Shown here in pieces: positions 33,319-44,670 of a stretch of DNA of 64,000 nucleotides. Within the stretch, counting starts at the first letter, position 1. Every line of letters begins with the position of its first letter. The position numbers were made by a program, and so were the translations under genes. Origin of the DNA: Margaritifera margaritifera (taxonomy: Eukaryota; Mollusca; Bivalvia; Unionida; Margaritiferidae). A model generated the notes under the pieces. That model ran no database searches and was not told the origin of the DNA. It worked only from the letters and a program-made list of their open reading frames with translations. The DNA is taken from positions 6,022,001-6,086,000 of the forward strand of contig JAQPZY010001660.1 in the NCBI GenBank assembly GCA_029931535.1, written 5' to 3'.

Positions 33319-36300
33319 CTGAAAAAGTATACAGGAGGTATGCAATATTAACGTATAACATAGGAGGTAGTTTTGTAGTCAGAGCCATACGGATGGGAAA
33401 ATAAACACTTTCATTGCTTACAATTTTAAAATGTCTGGTGATGATTTCTGGTTTTACATACTGTTAATATTGACTTTTGGATTATGTTGAAGTTTTGCAA
33501 AAAATCTGATATTAAACCGGCTGTTGTACACAGGTGACCTCTGTACACAGGTTCACCTTTTAAAATTTTTTTTGAACAAATACCATGCACTGAATATCAT
33601 AATTATTATTATTATTATTATTATGATGTTATCAATACATGTATTATTGTATGTGCACTATTCAACAAAATCATAAAGTACGCATATATGTTGTTCCCTC
33701 CCAAATTCATGTTCCACACAAGATTACTGTTTACCTGCTCACTTTAATCCATCCTATAAATTAAATCATCACTGACTTGAAATAATCACTGATTTTAATT
33801 TGTTTTGTGCACCATGACAAAACAATAAGTTCACTACTGATTGACAGCTTACAGATGACTGTAAAACAGAGGACTGACTCTTTCTTCAGCCAACTTGTAC
33901 AACTTTCACTTGGAAACAGCTGTTCATGCTTTAAAAATAATTTCTGGATAAGCCAGTGATGAATAGGAAATCCAAAAAAGTCATATACAGCTATTCTTTG
34001 TGACCCATGACCCAAAACTTTGCCTGAGTTTACAGACACGTTTTAAATATTGCATGATCCCTGACCCTAATGAAAAGGGATGTAATTCGTATCTTTTCTA
34101 AAAGACAATTTTTTTCTTCAGAGATAGCTTCAATTCACAGGCAAATAGATGAAGATATCAAACTATACCTGTCACACTGGCACATTTCTGCTGTAATGGC
34201 ACAACTATTTACACTATCCAGCAAACGAATTGCTTTGACTCTCTACCCTAATGATAAAAACAGCCTCGCATTCGAATCTGATGTACTGACGCATTTGAGT
34301 TACATTGTCAACGTGAATGGAGTTACGAGTACAAGCGATATCAGAAATGTTTGCACATCGATTCACATGATATTCCTTTATCTAAACAATGCCTTCTTCA
34401 TGAAGCAAAAATTAAGTTTGCACAGACTAAGCAGTCACTGTAGATAAGCTCCAGTGACCACTTAAGGCAGGGAAAAACTATTGTGTGATTAGGAAACGTC
34501 TGGCTGCTGACTGTGGAAGGCAGGTGACCATTACATACAGGACATTTATATAGGAAATTTGTCAGGGGGGAAACTTAGAATGGCCGTTGTGAACAGGTGA
34601 CCACTGAGTAAAGGTGACTGTTAGGACAGGTTTGATTGTGTGTATATCTGTATCTATACATACACATACATATATATTGGAGTTAAATCGATCAATTATG
34701 TAATGTATTTAGAATGTTGATACAGATTATGGTGAACAAGTAATTTAGCACCTAAACCATCTGTTTGAAGGATTACAATTGGGTAAAAGGATGATGCATG
34801 ACAAGACAGGAAGTTAAGGTACCTCCATTTTTCAAAATATGGTGAAAAATAGAAATTTATGTTATTTTTCCTGCATAAATTTGAACTTGCATTATTCCTA
34901 AAAGAATCTGAACATTTGTTCAAATACTTGAATTTTTATTTTGGCAGGTGAAAAACCAGCAAATTGGATTATAAATAATACTTGTTATAGGATAGATATC
35001 GAATGTGGCTTTGCCCAGAAAGACAACTGATAAAAGCATTATTTATTGCACAAGTATAGTCGATACAGTTGTTAATAAAGTTGTTATTTACATTCCAGAA
35101 AGAGAAAGAGAGAGAGGGGAGGGGAGGGGTAGGTTGTGAGCAGTTGCTGATAACTGCTCTGCGGGATACTGTGATACATAAACAAGAGGTCCAAATGGAC
35201 CTGATATTGCTCACCTGGCTTACAGTACAGCTCACGTGATTTTTCGGAACCCCACGCATCGCGGTGGGGTACTTAATCCCCTCCACTCTAGCTCCGCGAT
35301 AGCACTCCGCGGTGGAGGCATAAATTGGCATAAATACCTACAAATCACCACCGCGTTTCGGCAGGCATGCCGATATAAACTCCACCGTGGAGGGGCTAGT
35401 CGACATTACTGATTGACATCTGAACAGCCAATGAATGAAGACCACCTATGGAAAGACTGAGACGTCAAGATTGATTTACAACTGGATACCATCTGAAGAA
35501 TCAGTCGTTTTTATTTCGATCATATATTTGGACAATAAAAAAATAATTTCAAAAGTCTTGTATATTCAGTACACATTACTGTTTATAAAAGGTTGATCGA
35601 CTTCTTTTGCAATAAGTTTATGATTTTAATTTATTTCAAAGAAATATGAACAAACTTATGCACTGAATTGACGAGAAGTACACATTGCTGAGCCTCTCAA
35701 GCAGAATAAATTTATCATTTTGTTCCAAAGGAAAGCAATTCTCTGAGATATGGACAATTAATATCCAAATTGACATCCGCTTCTGCTTACCCCCCCCCCT
35801 CCAACAACAACAAACCTAAAACACTGAATTTACACTGAAATGCAAACCGGGTGCTTAGTCTTTAAGCAGTAATAGTAGAGTCACGAGGCTGAATATTATG
35901 ACTGCATGTGTGCTATAAGGGACTGACCATTTAATATACGGGGTTTATATGTTGTTTTTTTTTCGACCGGGATATTTTTTGTTCTTTCATCACGGTATTT
36001 ATTTATTTTAAGTGAAATATGGAACGGAGTAACGTCTGTTACAAAAATCAGAGAAAGACAATTGTTTTCATGCATTCCCCCCCCCCCCCCACGGTTGGAA
36101 AATTCAATTGTCTCTCCCTAATAAAGACTTGACTTCAGCGGATGTTCTACAGAAATCAAGGCAGTGACCATTGTGAACACTGTTGTAAAATATTAACAAG
36201 GGTTTGCATCAAAGGATGATGTAAGTTTCAGCTTGGGAACCGTGTTTTTTTATTACAAGAAGCCATCTGACTAAGCGCGTTGTACTTTATAGCCGCATTT

Positions 36301-36429
36301 ATGGTCCCGCCATTAAGAACGGAAGTTTGATAATTGTTAGTAATTAATCTGAACTCAGCTTATTACCGAAATGAAAAATAATATGGAAAATTCTAAAATC
36401 TGAGATGTTCAGAGATTTTAATTTCCACG

Positions 36430-37412
36430 TGTATCCTATTATTTGCTCATTTTCCTACGGCGAAAATATAAAAATAAAATATACTTTTTTAATTATTTTT
36501 ACGCAGATATTAAAGAATGCAGTTTCCTGTTTGTGACTGTTAGAGCCTTAGGTTATTGAGCGTGTTTCTGTTTCTTACCACTTGCAAACTTTTCCAGACT
36601 TCAGTTTACGATAACTTGTACAGTAGTGATTTGGATTCCATATTTTATGAGAGAGAGAGAGAGGGGGGGGGGGCTTTACCTAGAAGAGTTAATGATATAA
36701 ACTTATTCATCTTATTTTTCTGTATTATGCAATAGGAAAACGAACAGAAAAGAAAAAGTTAAAGATTAATTTCATCTGATGCTCAGCATGTTTCCTAATA
36801 TTTGCTCATTTTTGTAAGAGGAAAGTATAAAAAAGATTTTTTTTATCATCATCGAAAAATAGTAAATCTTATGGAAATGATATGTCAGTAACCCAATCGT
36901 AATATTGATCTATTTCTTATAATTATTTGTACGCAGATATTAATGTATGCAGCTTTATCTTTGTGACTTTGGAGCGGTTGCTTATTGAGACATGAAATAA
37001 ACTAATTTCTTTGAATAGTGTTTGGCATGTTTCTGTATATGGTATATTGCTTTACAGCTACAGTTACTTTGGCCAAATGGATAAGAGTGTGAGTTACACA
37101 CACATATTGATATTGGAGCACGAGGTCGTGAGTTTGCAACCAACGACGGGAAAATTTGTTTCTTTTTTTCCCCCTCTATTACGCTATAATGTCTAGTACA
37201 GTATTACTTTTCTTACCACTTGCAAACTTTTCCACATTTCAGTTTACGATAACTTGTGCAGTAGTGATTTGGATTCCATATTTTATGAGAGAGGGGGGGG
37301 GGGGGCTTTACTAAGAAGAGTTAATGATCTAAAATTATTCATCTTATTTTTCTGTATTATGCAAAAGGAAAACGAAAAGAAAAGAAAAAGTTAAACATTA
37401 ATTTCATCTGAT
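36430..37412. repeat. Internal duplication of the 3.2-kb transposon, second copy carrying an insertion
   Basis: Both copies share TATTTGCTCATTTT, CGCAGATATTAA, TTACCACTTGCAAACTTTTC, CAGTAGTGATTTGGATTCCA, TATTTTATGAGAGAG followed by a G-run, GGCTTTAC and TAATTTCATCTGATG. The last ~205 bp (36573-36782 against 37211-37412) are about 90% identical by eye. Copy two is longer because of extra sequence at about 37010-37200, which includes a tRNA-like stretch. Confidence 0.85.
37060..37150 (+). repeat. tRNA-like (SINE-type) fragment
   Basis: TTTGGCCAAATGGATAAGAG resembles an A-box region, and GAGGTCGTGAGTTTGCAACC about 45 nt later resembles a B box (GGTTCRANNCC). Weak on its own; it explains part of the extra length of the second internal duplicate. 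Confidence 0.4.
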
Positions 37413-40400
37413 GTGCAAGTTTGTCAGATCAATGTACTTTAGGTTAACAGTTAGCACATGAAATTAACACGTCAATATCAGCAGTCCTGATGGCTTCTCT
37501 TGTGCTTGCACGTGTCAACTACATGTATCTAGGATGACCTTTTGCGGCCATTTGTGATTTTTTTAAAAACCGCTACTTTGGTCATTAATGCAAAATAGTA
37601 CAGTTTAAAATAAAATAACGATGTGAAATCTTAATAATACTTTATTTAAGCGATTGGATGTCAGGAAAAAACGTACAATATGTGAATGATTACTCATGCA
37701 TGGAATAACCATCGGAACTTGTGCGATTTTGTTTCACTTCAGTCAGGTATGACTGCAGCTTTGTTATTAATTTGTTCGATGTTTATCGTTCTTTTCATTG
37801 CAGGTGGTACAATATCACTGACTTTCATATAATCATTACAATTTTGTATTGCGTTTACTGAAAAAGAAATAAGGATATGAATGCATGTTTAGATTCCTAC
37901 AACATAGTATTGAAGAAAAAAAATTTAGATTCATTGCGCAAAATGTAGTATTAATACAGTTTGCGAGGCATTGCCATTACATTATCATCATCTAAAATAT
38001 GATTTGGCACTATGTATCATACATTATCTTCGTTAGGACAAGGAAATATTTATAATTAACTGAATTACTACGTTTTTTTCAGTATCAAAAAGTTAGCAAA
38101 TTGCTCCCCAGAGGGATAACGATGTAGATAAATCGGTGCCCCCCCACCTCCCTTCTCAACCTCTGCTTGCATGGATGATAAACAGTACACCACGCCCATA
38201 TTATCGAAACCACGTCCACTCCGCGGTGGTGATCGGATGCGACTCCGCGAGGGAGCGTGGTGTGCAGGGCTATTCTCCGCGACAACTCCGTCAGGACGCG
38301 TGGAGTGATGGTGGAGGGGTTTTTCTTAATCCTCTCCACTCACTCTCCACCCCCACCGCGATGCGTGGGGTTCCGAAAAATCACGTGAGCTGTACTGTAC
38401 ATAACTTAACAGTTGACCATTTAATTAGACATACTTATGTAGTATTGTAAGAACACAAACTTACGTAAACTATCTCCCAAACTTTATATTTATCTATATA
38501 CCTATAGCCCAATACAAATTCTTTCTAAACATAAAGTCATAATTAATATGCAGTCTCTTGTTCATAATCAAAGTCATCCAAGATCCTGATGATATAAACT
38601 CATTTACAAAGTTTTATAGAAATAGGATGAGAAATATAGACTCTAGATCTAGAGAGGTAACAAGCTCAGCCAATCAGATAGAAGGCATCTCGTTAAAATG
38701 TGCAGATCTCATTTATTATAGAACCTGTCTACGACAATGATAACATAAGCTTATTTACCAAAGTGGAGTAAAATCTAACTGGAATTCAGTCTCCCGAGTG
38801 GTAAGAAGCAAAACCAATCATAAACTAGATCAAGTCATTTATTTGCACAGATCTTGCTCATGATCGCACTTATCCATCATCTTGATAATATAAGACTATT
38901 TAACTATCAAAATCTTATCAGAAATATAGTTGCTAAATTGTTAAGAAGCTCAACCAATCTGATGCAAGGTCACGTTTATATATAAGAATATTTCTCTCAT
39001 AATCATACTCAAACAAGATCTTGAGAACATAGGTCTATTTTCTAAGTTTGATAAAAACCCTATCAAAACTAGAGTCTCAAGAGTGGCAAAATAACTGCAG
39101 CCAATCAGATTCAAGATAACCTCGTAAATTTGCATAGTTCTTGCTCAAAATAAAAATCATCCAACATTTTGACAATGTTACCCTATTTACCACATTTGAT
39201 TAAAATCAGCTCAGAACAATAGTCTCCCAAGTGATAAGATGCTCAGCCAATCATATGCAATATCACCTTATTAATATTCATAGATCTCACACATCATCTA
39301 ACTCGTCAGAGATCTTGATGATATAAGTATATATATTCCAAGTTTGATAAAAAATGGATCAGAAATTTGGCCACCATAGTGGTAACAAAATCACTCAATC
39401 AGATGCAAGACTATCATTAAATTGCATGGATCTTGCTCATTATCAATCTTGTCCAAGATCTTTATGATATTAGCATATATTCCAAATTAATAAAAACTGG
39501 ATCAGAAATACAGTCTCCAGAGTGGTAACAAACTAAGCCAATCAGATGCAAGATCACCTCATTAGTATGCTGTATCTTACCCATTATCAAATCTGCCCAA
39601 GATCTTAATGATATAAACATATATTCAAAGTCTTATAAAAACAGGATCAGAAATATTACTTCCAGAGTGGTAACAAGGTCAGCCAATCAGATGAAAGATC
39701 ACCTCATTAACATGCCTTCATCTCACTCATGACTGAACTTGTCCAAGCTTTTGATGATATTAAGCTCACATTCCAAGTTTGATTGAAAATCAGATCAGAA
39801 ATATGGACTCCAGAATGGATGACACATGATAGATGCAGGGCCGTACCATAAGCTCACTTGGGCTTATGGCCAGTGAGCTAAAAAAGAATGTTCACTATAT
39901 TAAATCAACCACAATTGAAAAAAAATGTAAAATCAAATCTATGGAATAACAGAGAGAAAAAAAGAGTAGTAAAAGATAAGTATTAACCAGAGTATAATCA
40001 GCAATTAATTAGCTCACCTCGACTTTCACTAGACTCCGGTAGCCATTGTGAACATTATCATGCAGCAAATAAATTCAGACTACAGTGATATTGACTCCTT
40101 TTTCAACTAAAGATTTATTTGCAATCTTTTATCTTTACATTAAAACTTTTAATCATTTTAAGATTTGAAATTTGAACTGTAGATTGGCACAATATAGCCA
40201 GTATTGTGCCGGCATATTGTGAAACCACCTACCTACCCACCCACACCCCAACCTACCTACTGTGACAGGGCACAAGAGATACAAAACAATTAAAAAGAAC
40301 ATTCTTTTCTATCATATCAAAGCAGAGGTAATAAGCTGATAAAAAAACAGATTAATGTTTTATGTATTCATTTTTTAAAATCACTGTTCAAATTTGCTCG

Positions 40401-40599
40401 AAAAGCTATTATCATTGTCCACCCCGTGAAGACAGATTTTACTGGGTGAAAGTCACAGACTCGGAGTAACCTTGGGGTGACAACCCAGCAGTACTTAGTT
40501 CATTCATCAATAATTACATGATTAACCACTACAGGTTAGGCCTAACATGAAAAGTATGCAGCATGCAGTCCACTCACCTAATTCCTATACTCGTTCATA

Positions 40600-41820
40600 T
40601 CTAAAATCCAGTTAACGGATGTCACAGTGACCATTTTTGGTATGGGTGTAGTACCAAGAGAGATGTATGCAATCACCTAGTATAATGATTAAAGCATCAA
40701 CAGTAAAAATGTAAAATTGAACCAAAGTCAGTGAAATGTGAAATATAGGTCACAGTGACCTACTTTTAAGGGGTGCAGTACTCATCAAGATGCATATTCT
40801 CATCAAGTTTTATGATTTCAAGGTACTGCAGTATTATACAAAATAGATAAAACACCAATGTGGTCATGAGCTATATGCAAAAACTGAACACAAGCCAGTA
40901 AAATGTTAATTGTAGGTCACAATGACCTTTTGTTGTAAGGGTGTGGTATTAATATGGATGCATACAAGCACATAGATGATTCTGACATGGACAGTGCCTA
41001 AGATTGAACCCAGGGCAGTGAAACATGAAATATGGGTTGTAGTGACCTACTTTAGTGATGAGGGTGTAGTACTCATCAAGATACATCCCCTTACCAAATT
41101 TCATAAATCTAGGTATAATAGTATGCATATGATATGATAAAAAAAACTACCAGTATATCTTTTAATGAGCTAAATGCAAAAAACTTAACCTAAGCCAGTA
41201 AAATGTGAAATACTGGTCACAGTGACATTCTTTCATTGTATGGGTGTGATACTAATAAAGATACAATCATCTAATTTGACAATTGTAGCATAAACAGAGT
41301 TTGAGATATAAACTTAAAACACAAATGTTACCCAAGTCAGTGAAGCATGAAATGTAAGTCACAAAGACCTACTTCTGTGATAAGAGTGCATTTCTCATCA
41401 AGATGCATTCCCTCACCAAGTTGCATGAATCTAGGTATAACAGTATATATACAGGATGCAAAAACCTATCTGGTCATGAGCCAAACACAAAAACTTAACC
41501 TAAGCCAGTAAAATGTGAAACGTAGGTCACAATGACACTCTTTTGTGGTAAAGGTATGTTACTAAGAGAGAGATGCATACAGTCATCTAGTTCTATGATT
41601 CTAGCATGAACTGAGCTTGAGAAATAAACTTGAAACACAAAATTTAACCAAAGCCAGCGAAGCATGAAATATACATCAGTGACCTACTTTTGTGATGAGA
41701 ATGTAGTACTCGTCAAGATGCATCCTGTCACCAAGTTTCACGATTCCAGGTATAACAATATTTATAGTGTGCAAAAAACTTGAGCTAAACATAAAAACTT
41801 AACCAAGAATGTACAACTAA
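40600..41820. repeat. ~150-170 bp tandem array with AGGTCA…TGACCT palindromes
   Basis: About seven alternating units share GTCACAGTGACCTACTTT, GGGTGTAGTACTCATCAAGA, TGCATCCCCTCACCAAGTTT, CATGAATCTAGGTATAACAG and ATGCAAAAACTTAACC, AAGCCAGTAAAATGTGAAAT. Perfect AGGTCA-n3-TGACCT palindromes stand at 40747-40761 (n=CAG) and 40914-40928 (n=CAA); other units have one decayed half-site. Single units occur at 3.3, 6.1 and 26.2 kb. Confidence 0.85.
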
Positions 41821-41844
41821 TGTACATATACAAATTTAGCCCTC

Positions 41845-41930
41845 TCAGCCCCACTCAAACCTGGGGGTAGGTGCTATCAAGCCCACTCAAACCTGGGGGT
41901 AGGAGCTATCAAGCCCACTCCAAACTGTTA
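41845..41930. repeat. 33-bp direct duplication
   Basis: Two copies of CCCACTCAAACCTGGGGGTA + GGTGCTATCAAG (one base differs), followed by a third partial CCCACTC. Confidence 0.9.
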
Positions 41931-42189
41931 CCGAGATTCTACGAAGACAGAATGGTTGACATTCAGTGTGGGTGTACATACATATATGCTTTTATCTGTG
42001 CAGAAGCCAACACCGATGCAGACACTGGAGGGTAGTACACTAGTTTACCTCTACTTCATAGAGGTCAGTTAAAAACCAGTGGCTAAAGGAGTTTGTGCAT
42101 GCAGTCTCAATTACATAATATCAATACTCACAATTTTATTATTAACCTAACATGAAATGAGAGTACAGTGAACAGCACATTATATGCCT

Positions 42190-42865
42190 GCCCAATGTTT
42201 AATAGTCCTCTATGTAGATAATTTAAATTTTTATGCAGAAACCACTTATTTTTCTTTTCTCAGTCAAAGTGACCTTGACTGCTGACTTATAGACCCCCAA
42301 ATAGATAGGCTTCTACATTACCCTAAGTGCAAGCCAACCACAAAGTTGGGGCCAGGTCTGTGATGTGCAACTAATGTTATTATGCAGAAACCATTTTTCT
42401 TCTTTCAGTCAGAGACCCTAAACTTTCACTATTCGAACCCAAAATCAATAGCCTTCTTCCTTAAACCAAGTGCAAGCCATCCACAAATTTTGGTCCAGAT
42501 ATTTCATGTACAACTAATGTTATTGTGAGCTTGGCCTTTGACCTTTTGAGCACCAAACTGATAGGTTTCTTCTTTACCCCAAGTGCAAACCATTCTCAAA
42601 GTTTGGTGACTGTAGATGGTGGACCCTTTGAGTTATTGTATCAAAACAATTTTTCTTTGTTTAGCCCCAGTGACATTAACCTTTGACCATTTGACTTTTG
42701 AAATCAATAGGATTCTTCCTTACCCCAAGTGCAAGCCATCCACAAAGTCTGGTAACTGTAGATGATGGATATCCAAAGTTATTGTGCAGAAATGAAATTG
42801 GAAACAAACAGATGGAGAGACAGACATCTTTAATATAGTATACTCTGCATTATGGCAGGCATACA
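42190..42865. repeat. Second TGACCTTGA-family tandem array
   Basis: About four units of the family described at 28150-29335, with the same end (AATATAGTATACTCTGCATT, ATGGCAGGCATACAAG). One extended half-site TGACCTTGA is at 42270-42278. It directly precedes composite copy 4. Confidence 0.85.
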
Positions 42866-42874
42866 AGAAAAAAA

Positions 42875-44045
42875 ACAAAAGTCCCTTGAAGGGACTGATG
42901 TTTTACTGGCCAAAAAGAATTTCTAGGAATTCAAGATAAGACTATTTCTTCCTTTTAACTGCTGAGAGTTGAAACCATTTCTGATATTCTTCAGCAATAA
43001 CATGGTTTTTAAATTAGCTGCTGTGGTGAATATATTCGACATCAGATAGGCATCATTTTCACTTAGGACCAACAAGACATCGTAAGTTGTCTTCTCTTGG
43101 AAACCCCATGTTGACATGACTTTCCATTTTGAAGGAGTAACAATAACAAGATTTTCAAGATGGCTGCCAATGATGATCTTTTGGAGACTGGCACCATTTC
43201 CATTTAGGACCAACCAAATATTATAAGAAGTCTTTTGGTGAAAGCACAATATCGATATGACCAGCCATCCAGAAGTAGTGATAAGAAGATTTTCAAGATG
43301 GCCACTGTCGAGTGGAAGTCAGATCGGCACCATTTTCATTTGTGACCAAAGAGACATCATAAGAAGTCTTTCAGTGAAAACCCCATGCTTACATGACCAT
43401 TCATTCAGGAGAACAACAAGGTTTTCAAGGTGGCCACTGTGGCGGTTACACTGGATGTCAGAGCAGCACCATTTTCATTTAGGACCAACTAGACATCATA
43501 AGAATTCATTTAGTAAAAACCCAATTCTAATACAACCATCCATTCAGGAGGAGTAGTGATAACAAGATTTTGAAGATGCAAGCATCACCAATTTCATTTA
43601 GGAGCAACCAGACATCATAAGAAATCTGGTGAAAACACCATGGCAATAGTTTTTGTTCAGGACAAGTAGATGACAAGATTTTCAAGATGGCTGCTGTGGG
43701 GACTTATTGGACAGCAGATTGGCACATTTTCATTTAGAAGCAACTAGACATTATAAGAAGTCTTTTAGTGAAAAATCCATTTTTATATGACCATTCATTC
43801 GGGAGGAGTAGTGATAACAAGATTTTCAAGATGGCCACACTGGTGGTCATATTATATAATCAGATCAGCCCATTTTTCATTCAAGACCAACTAGACCATG
43901 GGACGAATGTGAGTGAATAGTTTATGGTAACCCTCCAAGTAGTTTAGAAGAAGTAGTGGTAACAAAATTGTGACAATGGATAGAAGGATGACATGGACAA
44001 CTAACCATCCCATAAGCTCTCCTGGTCTATGACCAGTAAAGCTAA
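42875..44045 (+). mobile_element. Composite tandem-core element copy 4
   Basis: Head AAAAGTCCCTTGAAGGGACT, then GATGTTTTACTGGCCAAAAA. About seven AAGATGGCTGCC / CATTTTCATTTAGGACC units. Tail CATCCCATAAGCTCTCCTGG, TCTATGACCAGTAAAGCTAA. Head TTTACTGG (42902-42909) and tail CCAGTAAA (44033-44040) are exact inverted repeats although they differ from those of copy 3, as if the pair were kept matched. Confidence 0.75.
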
Positions 44046-44214
44046 CAAAATACAAGATATAACATTAGTGGATTCATGTGCGAGAGAGAGAGAAAGTGAC
44101 GATATATGACTGTGCTCACAACCGGCAAAGACAGGCAAATCCACACTTGTTTTTCTGTTTTTGAATTTTAAAATTTTACCGTATAAAGTGCAAAAAAAAA
44201 AAAAAAAAACTTAC

Positions 44215-44301
44215 GAATTATTATGATCAGATGCATCTGATTCTAAATCTTCTCCTACACCAAAATCTTCATAGTTTTCTTCATCAGTAAAGTCTGGACG
44301 G
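44215..44301 (-). CDS. RAB11FIP3/4: Rab11-FIP exon with the conserved EENYEDFG acidic box
   Basis: The exon is 87 nt: one base completing a codon, 28 codons, then two bases. The acceptor is TCTATTTCAG and the donor TTC|GTAAGT, close to consensus. It encodes RPDFTDEENYEDFGVGED followed by LESDASDHNNS. The core EENYEDFGVGEDLESDASD lines up with EEQFEDYGEGDDVDCAPSS of human FIP4 as I recall it, which makes this one of the two most diagnostic exons of the linker. The donor is preceded in intron orientation by an 18-nt A-tract on the plus strand (44191-44209), a long T-run just inside the intron. Confidence 0.86.
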
Positions 44302-44670
44302 CTGAAATAGAATAAATTATCTTAGCAAACAACAATCAATTTGATTAAACGAATAAAGTACATCCAATAGTATCAGAAAAATCACTTTCTAAGAATATAA
44401 AACCCCTCTGATTGTCTTTCGAGTTGCTTTGTTCAAAATTATGTTATTTTAAATAAACAAACTGCTGGACTTGCTTCTGTATAAAACTGCTCACCGGGTG
44501 GCACTTTTACTTTTCTTGAAATACCACTGCCACAACAAGTTGATATCTGCACCTTTATGGCAGAAACACCCTGTGCTTGTTTTACCTCATTTTTCAAAAG
44601 ATTTGCAAAAAGTTACAGAAAATATAAAAATTGCAAGCCTTGAGCCAACAACTCTTGCACTCTTGTTGTA

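Larger units (their letters stand above)
35223..38397. mobile_element. 3175-bp transposon with perfect 47-bp inverted ends, TA-flanked
   Basis: Left end 35223-35269 (CAGTACAGCTCACGTGATTT…GCGGTGGGG) and right end 38351-38397 are identical in 47 of 47 inverted positions. TA flanks both sides (35221-35222 and 38398-38399), as for Tc1/mariner-like elements. The first and last ~200-300 bp are GC-rich with CCGCGGTGG-type motifs, while the interior is AT-rich. No transposase-sized frame exists, so it is non-autonomous. The interior holds a tandem duplication (36430-36785 and 36790-37412). Perfect ends indicate recent insertion. Confidence 0.85.
35181..39881 (+). mobile_element. Composite tandem-core element copy 3, split by a transposon
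   Basis: Head at 35181-35220: AACAAGAGGTCCAAATGGAC + CTGATATTGCTCACCTGGCT, with palindrome GGTCC-AAAT-GGACC. After the insertion (35223-38397) it resumes at 38400. The core of about ten units of ~115-125 bp (38560-39830) shares CAAGATCTTGATGATATAA, CCAAGTTTGAT…GATCAGAAAT, CCAGAGTGGTAACAA and AGCCAATCAGATGCAAGATC. The tail has hairpin CATAAGC(39847-39853)/GCTTATG(39862-39868) and ends GGCCAGTGAGCTAA. Head GCTCACCTGGC and tail GCCAGTGAGC are near-inverted repeats. About 1.5 kb without the insertion and non-coding. Confidence 0.75.
33319..44214. other. Intron 33319-44214 (10.9 kb), dominated by composite elements and arrays
   Basis: Contents: (ATT)n at 33598-33624, the composite element 35181-39881 with its inserted 3175-bp transposon, the ERE array 40600-41820, a 33-bp duplication at 41845-41930, the TGACCTTGA array 42190-42865 and composite copy 4 (42875-44045). 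33.65-35.1 kb shows no recognisable feature; an open frame at 34070-34447 (plus) has no match or coding signature. Confidence 0.5.

Noticed and set aside
34070..34447. 125-residue plus-strand open frame
   Set aside because: No recognisable motif, no splice or promoter context, and AT-rich composition like the surrounding intron.
36664..36674. G-runs (also at 37292, and C-runs at 20822, 26518, 35791, 36078) as G-quadruplex or regulatory elements
   Set aside because: Single homopolymer tracts without the spacing of several G-runs; best read as slippage-prone homopolymers.
38560..39830. A CRISPR-like array (regular repeats of ~120 bp)
   Set aside because: Whole units are repeated with gradual divergence and no unique spacers, in a eukaryotic intron; it is a satellite core of a mobile element.
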